Shown piece by piece: positions 10,555 through 22,176 of a DNA stretch of 64,000 nucleotides. Position 1 is the stretch's first letter; every line of letters starts with the position of its first letter. This DNA comes from Voacanga thouarsii (Eukaryota; Streptophyta; Magnoliopsida; Gentianales; Apocynaceae). Under the pieces are notes generated by a model. That model was not told where the DNA came from. It saw nothing but the letters and a program-made list of their open reading frames with translations, and ran no database searches. The stretch is taken from contig JANUWF010001218.1 of the NCBI GenBank assembly GCA_026120185.1, forward strand, positions 620,001 to 684,000. The letters are read 5' to 3'. A program made the position numbers and the translations under genes.

Positions 10555-13500
10555 ATGGCAAGATCTTTAAGGAAACTTGTCTCATGCGTAATTCTTGATT
10601 TGGATGGCACTCTTCTTAACACAGGTGAATTCGGAAAATTTTTCGTATTCCGTTGTTTGAATTCTTAGTATTTACCATCTTTGTGCTGGTAATGATCCTA
10701 TGCTCTTGCTTTCACGTTGGTTGAATTTAATATATTTTGTGCAGATTAGTTACTGTCTAATAAGCCAAGTTCATTTTTCTGCTTCATGTTTATGCTTTTG
10801 AATGTCTCCTGTAACTGTAAGAACAAAAGAAGTTGAATAGAAAATTTTGCATTCATCTATTGCTTTAAAAGATAAAGTTTCAAGCTTTCGTGAATTATTG
10901 TTGATTGCTATCCTTGGTGCTCATTGTTGTGAGCTTGATTTTATGTTTAAGGCTGCTATATCGAAGTTTAAAATGCAAAAGTAAAAATTTAGGAACTTTT
11001 GCAAAGTAAGATAATCAACTCTCTCTCTCTCTCACACACACACACTCTTTGTGAGTGTGTGTTAAACAAATAGTTTTATGTTGTTTAGCTACAAATTAAA
11101 TGTTTTGTTTTCATGAACAGATGGAATAGTGACAGAGGTCTTAAGAGGTTACCTGGTTAAGTATGGGAAGCAATGGGATGGGAGCAACGCTCATAGAATA
11201 GTAGGAAAGACACCCTATCAAGCTGCAGCTGCTGTTGTGGAAGATTATGGACTTCCATTGTCGATTGATGAATTTCTTTCGGAAATTAATCAAGTGTTCT
11301 CTGAGCAGTAATGATCTCTGCACCTAGTTTCCTTTTTCTCAATCCTTAATGAGTTAGTTACTACCTGGAAAATACCTAGCTTAAAAAAAAAATGTTACTA
11401 CCTGGAAAAAGTAAACCATATAAACTTGTCGGCCAGCCCAAAACAGCTCTGTATTACACATAATCTGCGGCCCATGATTTTTCTTATGCTCAAAGAGAAA
11501 ACTTAGCTATCATCTTGTACTTGCTGCCCTTCATCATGTAACTTTGTTCTCGAGTATCCAAGCTGAAGATAAATAGTTTCTTGGACTGTTAATTCCATCT
11601 GTTGGAGAGAGGAGAGCTCTAAATTGGCAATTACATAGGAAATTATGATGTACTTGCATTTTTCATTTTTTCTTCACCAAATTCACATCATTGGTAACTT
11701 CTGCTACTTTCTAGCATTACCCAATTCTCTGAAAACCAGTAAGGTTAGCAACGAAAATAGAAAATTAAATGAAAGTGAAGAATGGAAACAAAAGTAAAGG
11801 AATACTTAGTTCTAGTCTTGATAGAATCTTTTTGTGGCGATTGAGGAATGAGTAGTTTCTATCCTCCCACAATGTTTCTTCCTTTCAGTTGCAGGAAGTT
11901 TGAGAGAGATTCTAAAATTAAATTGTCATAACTTCATTTTCCCTTTTCTCAACAGATAATTCTTTTAGCTTATAACAATTGCTTTCTGACTCAATTCTGT
12001 TGTTTTGGAAAATTGTACTTCTTCCAACAACAATGTTCCTCTATGGCTTGTATTATACAATTATTGTTGGATAATCTGATGGTGATCTAACAGGATGGTT
12101 TGGCTTCTATTCCATTTTCATTTTTCAAAAGGAAATTATGATTTTTTCTCTTTGGACCATCCTAGTATTCTGAGCATTCTTTTGAAAGACTTGATATGTG
12201 TTTCCCTTTCTATTGTCCTTAATTTGGTTGAATGTAGAGTTTCTCTTGAAGAATGTGGTTGAGGTCACCTGATTGCCTGTATTGAACCAATTGACTTGTA
12301 GGTGGTGCAACATCAAAGCTCAGCCTGGTGCAAACCGGTTGATTAATCATTTGAGAGGTCATGGGGTGCTAATGGCATTGGCTTCAAATTCTCCTAGAGA
12401 GAACATAGAAACCAAAATTTCTTATCATCAAGGTACTTTTTTTTGCATTTGAAGCTTAGAGAACAAAGAAGTGCACAAAGCATGAATCTTTCTTGATGTT
12501 GAGAATATTCCAATGGCAGTATACACATACATATATGTGTGTATCTAAGTTCTTCCTTTTCCTCTTTTTTTTTTTCCCCTCTCTCTCTGTCTCTCTCTCT
12601 CGCTGTGTTTTATTAAGATATGATTTCTACTTACAGGCTGGAAGGAATCCTTCTCTGCTATTATTGGAGGTGATGAAGTTACAAGTGGAAAGCCATCTCC
12701 TGAAATGTAAGATGTGATATGTAGAGTTTGAAAATTTCCTTCTCATATGAAGACTAAATATGGAATTTGAATTTTGTCCTTAAATTTGTTAATTCATTGG
12801 GTGAAGATTTCTGAAAGCTGCTAAAAGGCTTAACGTAGATCCATCCAGCTGCCTTGTTATTGAAGATTCCTTGTGAGTACTGTTCCTTCATCTGTTGTTT
12901 CTTCTGCTTCATTTGTTGGATGTCCTTGAAATGATAGCACCCAAAATAGACCAGAAAACATGATGGCTCATTGTTTCTTGAGGAATTATGTATCTTTTTC
13001 CTCCTTTTCTGGGGAATTTCACATAAAGGGATGTGGTGTGCGATATATCATGCTCCCCTTATTTTAATATTGTTTTTCAAATTGAAAATTGTTTATTATC
13101 TGAAACATGTGGAGCATACAACTTGAATTTCTGTAAGTATTCCACCTATATTACTAGGAACTAAGTTTCTTCCACGTATTTATACGAGGGATGCCTACCT
13201 TCTACATCTTCACTAAAGCAATTCATCTATCAAATGTGATAAATTATTTTTATCTCCAATGCACAATCAATTTAAATCAGTTTTAGCAGCATAGTTTTCA
13301 CGTGCTTTTCAAAATTCATTTCTGAGCAAGTCTGCTTTGCAACCTTCAGGTCTAAAAAGGCAAAAAGATGCTCATACTTGGATATTCATCTAAGCTTATA
13401 AGAAAGATGATAGTATGTCAGCACAAGTCTCTCTCTCTCTGTCTCTCTCTTTCTTGTCGGTGGCAGGGATGCATTATAGTGTAAAATTTCGCTAGAACTG

Positions 13501-15738
13501 GTTTTAATTCCAAAGGATTGTTTATAAAGTCGTACGTTCTGTTGTCAGGACCTGATCATATTTAAATGTCGAATCTCAGGTTAGTGCAGAGGACAAATAT
13601 ATTAATTGATTGACGACATCTGATGTCAGGTTGTTCATGATCACGTAAGATTGATAATAACTCGTTTTCATGACAAATAAGTAGGACTTTTGGTTATCTA
13701 AGTTCCTTGTTGCAGCATTGTGTAGTACATTTTTTTTTTTTTCCTTTGTGTAATTCTTTCACCGGGAAAATGGGGACTGAGAGTGGTTAGATTATTCAGT
13801 CCCAATTAAATTCCCCGTTGATTGAAAGTCAAGTTGAGCCTGAAACATACACTGAGACTACTTCTTCCCTTCTGATTACATATAAGCTGGCTTGCTTTGG
13901 TGACACTAAAATCAATTGAAGAAATATATAAAACTACAATTTTTGGTGGACCCTAAGTTGTCCACAGATGCCATGCCTTAGCATTCTTTTCCTGATATAT
14001 TTTGCAGAAACTTGGGACTCAGCAAGAGAGCGTGGAAAAGATAAAATTAGGGAGAGAACATACCATAAAGGAACTGAAACATTTGAGGTTGAAAAATATT
14101 TTCTGAAAGCTCATCCCAAATCTTGTTATCTAACTTAACACTTGCTTTCGCCCTTCTGTTTTTAGTACACGTTACCCCTGTTAAACTTGAAATATATCTT
14201 GGTAGGCTTGTCTTAATTATTCATTTCCGATGATGGGTTTTACACTACAAGGATGGCAAATTCTAAGGCGCAGCCAGCCTGTGGGTTTAGCTTCAAAAAA
14301 ATTCCAGGGGTCAGCAAACATAATTTAATAGGATTCTTGGCATTCTAGCCAATAGTATCAGTTCTCACAGGCGCCCTGGTTTTTTGTCCCTTTTTTCTTC
14401 CCCCCTATTGTTTAGTCGGCTTCAGTTCCCCTTTTTCCCTTGTCACATCTGCCTGAGGTCTTAATTTCATGAATGAGTTCTATCAAAATTTGTCCCTGGC
14501 AATTTTCATGATTTATGCTTCATTTTATTGTTGAATATAAGCTTGTAATCTGCATTTTAATTTTGCATTAGATGTCTGATGCATTCTTCAATTGCTGATG
14601 CAACATGTCAGACCTGGCATTGCGGCTGGTAAGGCTGCTGGAATGAAAGTGGTTGCTGTACCGTCCCTCCCTAAACAATCTCATCTTTACACTTCAGCAG
14701 ATGAAGTGATCAATTCCCTTCTCGATCTGCAACTAGAAAAGTGGGGTCTACCTGCATTTCAAGATTGTGAGCATCTCTCTATTTATTTATTTGGTGAATT
14801 ATCCTTTTCATGCCTTTAACCTGAACATATAATGTAGGGATAGAAGGAACTTTACCAATAGAACCTTGGCGTATTGGGGGACCTGTGATTAAAGGATATG
14901 GACGTGGATCAAAGGTGCTGGGAATCCCTACAGGTGTTCTTGTGGCCTAATGTTTTTAATCTCTGTCGAAATTTATTTCCATTGCCCTTTTCATTGACTA
15001 AGTATGATCAATTGCGTTATAATATCTTATGGCCACAAGAATCCAATGTTGGTTATAATTGTTACTTTCATTTTCAGTGATCATTCCGTGACTTGTTCTT
15101 TTTGTTTGAGAAAACATATATATATATATAAACTATTGCTTATCATGTCACAATGTTTCAGCAAATTTATGCACGGTGGGTTATTCAGATCTCCTTTCAG
15201 AACATCCATCTGGGGTCTATTTTGGGTGGGCTGGATTATTGACTCGAGGTATTTTCAAAATGGTTATGAGCATTGGTTGGAATCCATATTTCAACAATGC
15301 TGAGAAAACAATTGTGAGTGCGGCATCGATTTATTTCTTGCCCCCCCCCCCCCCCCCCCTCGGCCTCTCTCCTCCTTCCAGTGCTCTAAGCCTTACCAAT
15401 CATTTCAGGAACCCTGGTTGCTCCATGACTTCAACGAGGATTTCTATGGCAAGGAACTGCATCTAATCATCGTAGGCTACATACGCTCCGAGGTATTTTT
15501 CCATCACATTTTCTCTGCCCTTGTAGTTGCATCCTGAACCTGGAGCTCTCTCCTCTTCTGTTATTGACAATTGACAAACGGGCTTGTTGTGTAGCAGGCT
15601 AACTTTCCATCTCTTGAAAGTTTGGTGGCAAGAATTCATGAGGATGGGAAAATCGCCGACAAAGCTCTTGATCTTCCCTTGTACTTGAAATACAAGGATG
15701 ATCCGTACTTGAAAAGCTCTTATCCTATGGATGGTTAA
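10555..15738 (+). CDS. FMN/FHY: Bifunctional riboflavin kinase / FMN phosphatase (10 exons)
   Basis: The enzyme phosphorylates riboflavin to FMN (C-terminal kinase) and hydrolyses FMN (N-terminal HAD-family phosphatase). Exons by GT-AG signals and phase: 10555-10624, 11121-11307, 12302-12432, 12637-12706, 12807-12872, 14612-14766, 14838-14933, 15162-15313, 15409-15492, 15598-15738. Together they make 1152 nt, 383 residues, close to the 379 of the Arabidopsis protein. The HAD nucleophile motif ILDLDGTLLNT is at residues 13-23 (Asp15, Asp17), motif II is in ALASNSP, and the late acidic motif is VIEDSLPG. The kinase half has GRGSKVLGIPTAN and HPSGVYFGWAG. No stop or frameshift was found. Intron 5 is 1.7 kb and intron 8 holds a 19-C run. 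The ATG at 10555 was chosen because it directly precedes the conserved HAD start. Confidence 0.94.
15341..15359 (+). repeat. Run of 19 C in intron 8 of FMN/FHY
   Basis: An uninterrupted C tract lies 28 bases after the intron 8 donor and about 50 bases before the acceptor used by exon 9. Its length is likely to vary between individuals and between sequencing reads. Confidence 0.95.
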
Positions 15739-17605
15739 TCATTCAATTTTCACATTGGAAATTCAGTTACCGACCTGCATTATGATTCCAATAACAGGTT
15801 TTCTATTAATACAACTTCATAACGCAACATAGGGGAATATTCCCTATAGTTAACTTGAAGGAATTATACTTTGACAAGCAAGGAAATGAATTCCAAAATC
15901 AATTACATTTCAATGTAATTGGAGGGACCTATACGTGAAGGACCCGTGTAGTAAGAACAGTTTTTCTTCTGATTGTATTTCCATTTTTCAGTTAAAGGAA
16001 TCCTTGTACTCGAAGCCTAGTGCTGAGGGTTTAGCATTCTTATTCGTCCAGGAGCCCCCAATCTAGCCTAAAGCTTGAGCCTTAAGCGATCTAAATAGTC
16101 CTACTCATAATCCAACGGTTAGGAAATAATTGCATTTTTGCTGTCAAAAAATGTCAATGAAAGTACAGACGGAAGAAGCATGGGGACTGAATCTTGAAGG
16201 GGTTGGAGAAGATCCTAATCTAAACCTAAAATCAACAAAAGGCTATACTATTCATCTTTAATCATCCTAAAAAAGCATTTCAAGCTATATACTAATATGT
16301 GGTGTAAAGTGAGGCCAAAAATGGAAAAGGAAGAAGAGAAAATGACTACTCAGCTCGTTAGGCCTGCATCCAATAAAGTATAGTGTGGGCTAACAGTCCC
16401 TCTTAACTCAGATGGGGTGGTCCTTGCCTAGTTAAAGTATATACATATACATATATGTATGTATAGATTAAATTTTAAAACAAAAAAATGAAAAAACAGA
16501 GGGGTGGTCCAAGTCCTAGTAGCGAAAGGTGCCAACCTCCATTAACTACTATTACGATTATGTTCTGCTTCTGGTCCCTCTTCATCGTCGTTTATATGGA
16601 TGTACAAATCAAGATGTGGAGGAGGCTAGATTTTAGATTAAAGAAGCCTGTTCCATAGCTACCATGGTGGTCTGCTAGGCAACCACTCACTGACTCTCTT
16701 TTGGATTCGGAATCCGGCTATAATTTGTTATGTATAATATATATTTAAATATATATGTATATTGTTATATTTTGAGTGTACTATGGCCCATGAGTGAGGT
16801 TGCTAGAGAGTTTTGTGGCTAATGATTTAGGGGTTCATGAATGCTGGCTGCAGAGATAAGAGGAAGGGGATGTAACTACAAACAATGGCCGTCAGAAATA
16901 CCTGAAAATTTTGTACATTTGCTGTGGACTAGGGATTTTCAGCACTGACAAAAAGGTGCTATGCTCTGGGATTTCTATTTTTTTTTTCTTTTAGCTTTTG
17001 GTGTCAGATACTTTGAAATTTTGAACCAAAATATCAATGTATTTTGTCATGAAGGGATCATCTGGGATTGTAGTAGGGACCTTGGGGTTTTCCTCTTGAT
17101 TTTCAAATGCATACAGGTGATGATTGCTTGAAGAAAGTTGCATCCAAGAACTTCACAAACTTGAAAACTGTAGTGAATTTTGGCTTATTCAATTTTTATA
17201 CTTATTTTCGTAAGTATTTTTTCTTATTATTCTAAATTTTAATTGTAAATTAGAACAAGATAATTGGCTGTTGAAATAATTTTTTTTATCAACAATGAGT
17301 AGTTATAAAAGTATCATATCAAGAAATCTAATCCTTCTGCTTCACAATAGTTTTGCAATAATGCCTCCTCTGCCCATTTCCAATTCCCCCAGCCACAAAC
17401 AAAAGAATCCCAAGGGAGAAAAGCTGGTAAATCTACCAACAATATCCCCAGTGGTTATTTTCAAGAAATCAAGACATCTAAAATGGAAGCTTCTGAATTC
17501 AACTTCTTGGCAAGAGTTATTGTCATATATAGCTATTATCCTTTTCAGAAGTAACTCTCATCGAATGCAGAGCAGTAGAGTGTAGAAATTTCGAAAAATG
17601 AGTGT
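15739..17605. other. Intergenic, FMN/FHY 3' flank
   Basis: No gene is recognised. The stretch includes the 3' untranslated region of FMN/FHY and AT-rich microsatellite-like tracts near 16440-16465 and 16735-16770. The 96-codon frame at 17295-17585 has no recognisable family and ends just before the copia insertion, so I do not call it a gene. Confidence 0.55.
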
Positions 17606-17610
17606 GAAAT

Positions 17611-17944
17611 TGAAGAAAAGTAGCAAAGATGGAAGAAACTGACAATGAGTGCAAATGATTTCATATTCTACTATTGAAGAAGAATCAATACATTAGTCTT
17701 ATATATATATTTTCATTCGGATCTCAATCAAGTTATAAAATTAAACCTAATGAAATCTGAAGTACATCTAACAATAATTAATAACTGTTTTTCAACAATT
17801 AATAGCTTCTAAACTTCTGAAAAAGTTTTGGCACCAAGAATGCTTTAGTCGGGATCAAAATAGAATTTTGATGATGTGGCATGTGACCCGGCAACAGCTG
17901 CTGACTTGGCAACATCCTTAAGCTTCTGCTGCTTAATTTCAACA
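17611..17944 (-). repeat. 3' LTR of outer copia
   Basis: The 334-bp LTR starts TGAAG and ends CAACA on the + strand. It matches 32261-32599 along its length with visible substitutions and small indels, and it is preceded by the GAAAT target duplication. Confidence 0.95.
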
Positions 17945-20373
17945 TCCCCCTCAAGCTGGATGCAGAAAGAACTCCCAAATGAGACAATAAGAGAGAAAAA
18001 GGACTAGAAGCCAATGCCTTTGTAAAGATGTCAGCTAATTGTTGAGCAGATGACACTGGTAATGGCTTAATGCAGGCAGCTTGGTACTGATCTCGAACAA
18101 AATGACAGTCCAGCTCTATATGCTTAGTTCTTTCACAAAACATAGGATTTTCAACCAAGTATATGGCACTTCTTTGTCACAGAACAAAGGAATAGGTAAG
18201 ACACAAGTAAAACCAAATTCATGAAAGAAATGTATAAGCCATTACAATTCACAAACAGATTGAGCTAAAGCTCTATACTTTACCTCAGCAGAACTTCTAG
18301 CAACTACTGATTGCTTCTTGGATTTCCAGGACACAAGTGCAGAACCAAAATAAATGCAATAACCAGTGATGGATCTTCGAGAATCCATACATCTAGCCCA
18401 ATCCGAATCAGCATAAACTTGTAAAGCAAATGAATTATTAACTGGAAAATGTAATCCAAAGTCAACAGTACCCTATAAATATCTAAGAAGTCTATAAACA
18501 GATTACATATGTAAGACTGTTGGAGTTGTGAGAAATTGACTAAACTGCTGAATTGCAAAAGCAATATCTGGACGGCTGTGAGTCAAGTATAACAATTTCC
18601 CAACTAGACTTCTATATAAAGAAACATTAGAAAAAAGTTCTGAATCTCCAGCAGCTAATTTGATCTCATTGTCTAAAGGAGTAGACACTGGTTTACATCC
18701 AATGTAGCTATGTGTTTGAAGTATATCCAAGATATATTTTTGTTGAGATAAAACAATATCATCTGAATCTCTATGGATTTCAAAACCAAGAAAATAGTAA
18801 AGATCTCCCAAATCTTTGATTTGAAATTGATGATGCAACTGATTTTTGACTTTAGTAATGGCATCAAAATAAGGGCTCAAAATAAGAATATCATCAACAT
18901 ACACCAAGATAGCAATAAACAAATCAGTGGTCCTCTTAAAAAATAGACTATAGTCACTTTTTGACTGAGTAAATCCAAGTGATATCACATAGGTAGTGAG
19001 TTTGGCATTCTATTGCCTACTGGCCTATTTTAGACCATATAAAGATTTGTCAAGTTTGCAAACCAAAGAACTATCTGCAGTAACAAATCCTGGAGGCAAA
19101 TCTATATAGACTTCTTCAAACAAGTCACCATGCAAAAAAGCATTATTCACATCTAATTGATGAATATACCAGTTAGATTTTGCAGCGAGAACCAACATTA
19201 ACCTGATAGTTGTAATCTTCACAACTGGTGAAAATGTGTCCAAAAAATCAACTCATTCTTGTTGTGTGTAGCCTTTTGCAACAAGTCTTACTTTATATCT
19301 ATCAATTGATCCATCAGCCTTATATTTGATTCGATACACCCATTTACAACCAACAGTTTGCTTCCCAGGAGGTAAAGGAAGTAAGTGCCATATTTAGTTT
19401 TCCTCTAAAGTAGAAATTTCAGATCTCATTGCTGTACACCATTTTTTGAATTTCACAGCCTCAAAGTAGTGTTTGGGTTCAGAATACTTGTTAACATTGC
19501 ATAGAAAAGAAGATGCAATAGAAGAAGGAAGAGAGTGTGGTGTGGTGATTCTGTGTACCTTAGAGCAAACATAATCAGAAAAATGAGCAGGTGTAATGAT
19601 AGTCCTAGTGGACCTTCTAAGAGGAATTTCAGAGGTAGAAGTATAAGGCAAATGTGAGGCATATGAACTAATGTAGCATAAGGTAAGGGCAACACAGGCT
19701 TACTCAAAATTGAATTGGATAAAGTATGTTGATGAACAAATGGGAAGTAATATTCTATGAAATGTACATTTCTGGACAGAAAAATCTCTCTGGAAGAGAA
19801 ATCTAATAACAGAAAACCTTTTGTGGTGGAGGAATAACCAAGAAAAACACACAGTTTACTTCTAGAATCAAATTTACTTTTGTGTGGCAATTGAACACAA
19901 GCATAGGCCAAACTACCAAATGCTATAATCTAGAGTCTTGTGATACAGTTTTTCAAATGGAGTTTGTTGATTTAACACAGGAGTAGGAGTAACATTTATA
20001 AGATATATAGCATGTTGAACATAATAACCCCAATATGCAAGAGGAATTTGAGATTGAAACCTAAGGGCTTTAGTAATATTAAGAATATGTTGATGTTTTC
20101 TTTCTACAATTCCATTCTGTTCAAGGGTCTAAGGACATGATGTTTGATGAACAATGCCATTTGAATGATAAAAAATGTCAGATCTTAAGGTCTTAACCCT
20201 CTTATGAAATTGAGTATCAACATAAGCAATAGAATGTTGAATTAAAAGTCTAACTTCAGATTTTTGTTTCAACAAAAACACCCAAGTAAACTTGCTAAAA
20301 TAATCAATTATAGTAAAAAAATATTTGTGACCATGAATAGTATTAATGTTAAAAGGTCCCCAAATGTCCATAT
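17945..20373 (-). pseudogene. Outer copia pol: integrase core, RT, RNase H (decayed)
   Basis: Read right to left: the integrase core begins at the nested-insertion junction with DIWGPFNINTIHGHKYFFTI and keeps LRSD. The post-integrase region carries KLCVFLGYSSTTKGF (near 19830). RT has [19 protein letters not shown] (near 19130) and the catalytic LVYVDDILIL (near 18890). RNase H keeps ADSDWA, RSITGYCIYFGSALVSW and RSSAEVKYRA (near 18270-18410) and ends with HIELDCHFVRDQ and ADIFTKAL (near 18030-18130). Stops and frame changes occur near 18160, 18500, 19020, 19245 and 20128, among others. Together with 30134-30300 this was one polyprotein before the inner copia arrived. Confidence 0.9.
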
Positions 20374-22154
20374 TGAAGGCATAGAAAACGGAAAACACAG
20401 GGCACGTAGCGGAAGTGAAGATAAAAAACTAGAAAAAAACAAGAACAGGGGATTCCCGAACAGCGCCGGCGCCAGTTAGGCTCTGTTTGGACTCCGAGGT
20501 TAAAATTTTTTTTATCTCTTTTCCTCGTTCTAAGAGTTGGCTGGATTGAAACGTGTACTACTGGGGTAAGTATGCTGGTGGAAGCCTCTGGTGCGATTCT
20601 TGCAAGTCTCCTACTCTGTCTTTGCATGTAGGTGAACGCCTATCTCTCGATCTTCCAGTATATGGCCTGTCTAAATCTGTTTGGTGAAAAACTACAGACT
20701 AAGGAACCTTTTCTGGAAAGAGAGAGAGAGACGTCTGGCCTTTTTTTAACAAAGAAGAGGCCGTCCCAGAGAATGTGTGTTCTGTTAACCACGTTGTTTC
20801 CAATCCTCCTATTTAACTTAAATAAAACCCTAGGTTAAATTGGACTCTTAGTTTAATCTTTTGGGCTTAATTAATCATTCAAATTAGAACCACATAAATG
20901 ACCCAATTAATAATTAATTTCCTAACCCAAATAAACTAGTCCAATAAATAAGCCTATATTAGTTTAGTCCCAAGTCAATTTTTAATTACTCAAACTGGGC
21001 CAAAATCCTGAATAATTAATTAACCCACTAAACTAATTTAATCAATTCTTTCTCTATGGACCTTTATTTTATTCTAACCCAACAATTAAATCATGTTACT
21101 TAAATTAAATGAAATTCATTTTATTTAAAATGAATTTCATTTAATTTAAGATCAATTCCTTAGCCCGTATTTAATTAGAACTCACGGTCTATACTGTGGA
21201 CCAAAAGACACGCCGCCTTAGCTACTAAAACGACCAAAATACCCTTACCATATGAATAGCTGTATTTTACATTTTAAATATTTTCTAATATCACCATAAG
21301 AAAATATTGACCTTAAGGACAGTGCTGCATTAGCAAAGTCTCCGACCTACATGTGTAATGACTAAAATACTCCTTTATACATCGCCGTACATTTAGAGAT
21401 GAAGAAGTGTACTAACACCTCTCTAAATGACATCTACCATCCTTAGGCCTCTAGTCCAATGATCCACGACTTCCTGAATTGTTTCCGCTTTCCAAGGGAG
21501 CTACCTTAAAGTAAACATCCAAGTCATATTTCCCAGGGTCCTAGATATTTAGATCATTCAAACAACTACAAGGGGCGATATAGTATAGAAACCATCTTGT
21601 ACAAGTTTATCTTAACTAACTAATTACACATACCCAACATGCAAGTATATTGGCCATACGATAAAACTTCAACTATAGCATATCAAAGTATATACTTCCA
21701 GCTTCGTCAGACCACCAACTCATACTCAAGTCGTAGAGTCCTAGTCCACGCTGTAGCAGTAGTAGTCTAATTTTTTACTATATAGTACTTTTAGAAATCA
21801 CTACTTATTTGAAATACGTTTATATCATGAAGTGAATGGACTACTCACTGGCTAAAGGCAAGCCATTCCCCATTTAGAATTCACAACATAATAACCTAGA
21901 CATGAGGAGATTCTCATTCTCATCAATCAGTTAAGAACGAATGTTTATGTGTTAAGTAACCCGTGATCCATACCTTACTATGAAAGACATCCATTCACAT
22001 TGACCACTTACTTAAACACAATGGGTCTTTTCCAAACGTAATTGTGCACAAATAAAATTGTAAATTCACAAACAATTTCTGAAAATAAATTCTTTTATTA
22101 AAATATTCGAGTTTTATATCAGAAACCTAGTTTAAGAGGGCATACATTCCAACA
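20374..22154 (-). repeat. 3' LTR of inner copia
   Basis: The 1781-bp LTR starts TGAAGGCATAG and ends TTCCAACA. It matches 28277-30133 throughout, with many substitutions. It carries a short GA run near 20719 where the other LTR has a long one. Confidence 0.95.
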
Positions 22155-22176
22155 ATCTCCCACTTGCACTCTAAGA

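Noticed and set aside
17295..17585. 96-codon open frame next to the outer copia
   Set aside because: No recognisable domain and nothing beyond length supports it. A chance frame is more likely.
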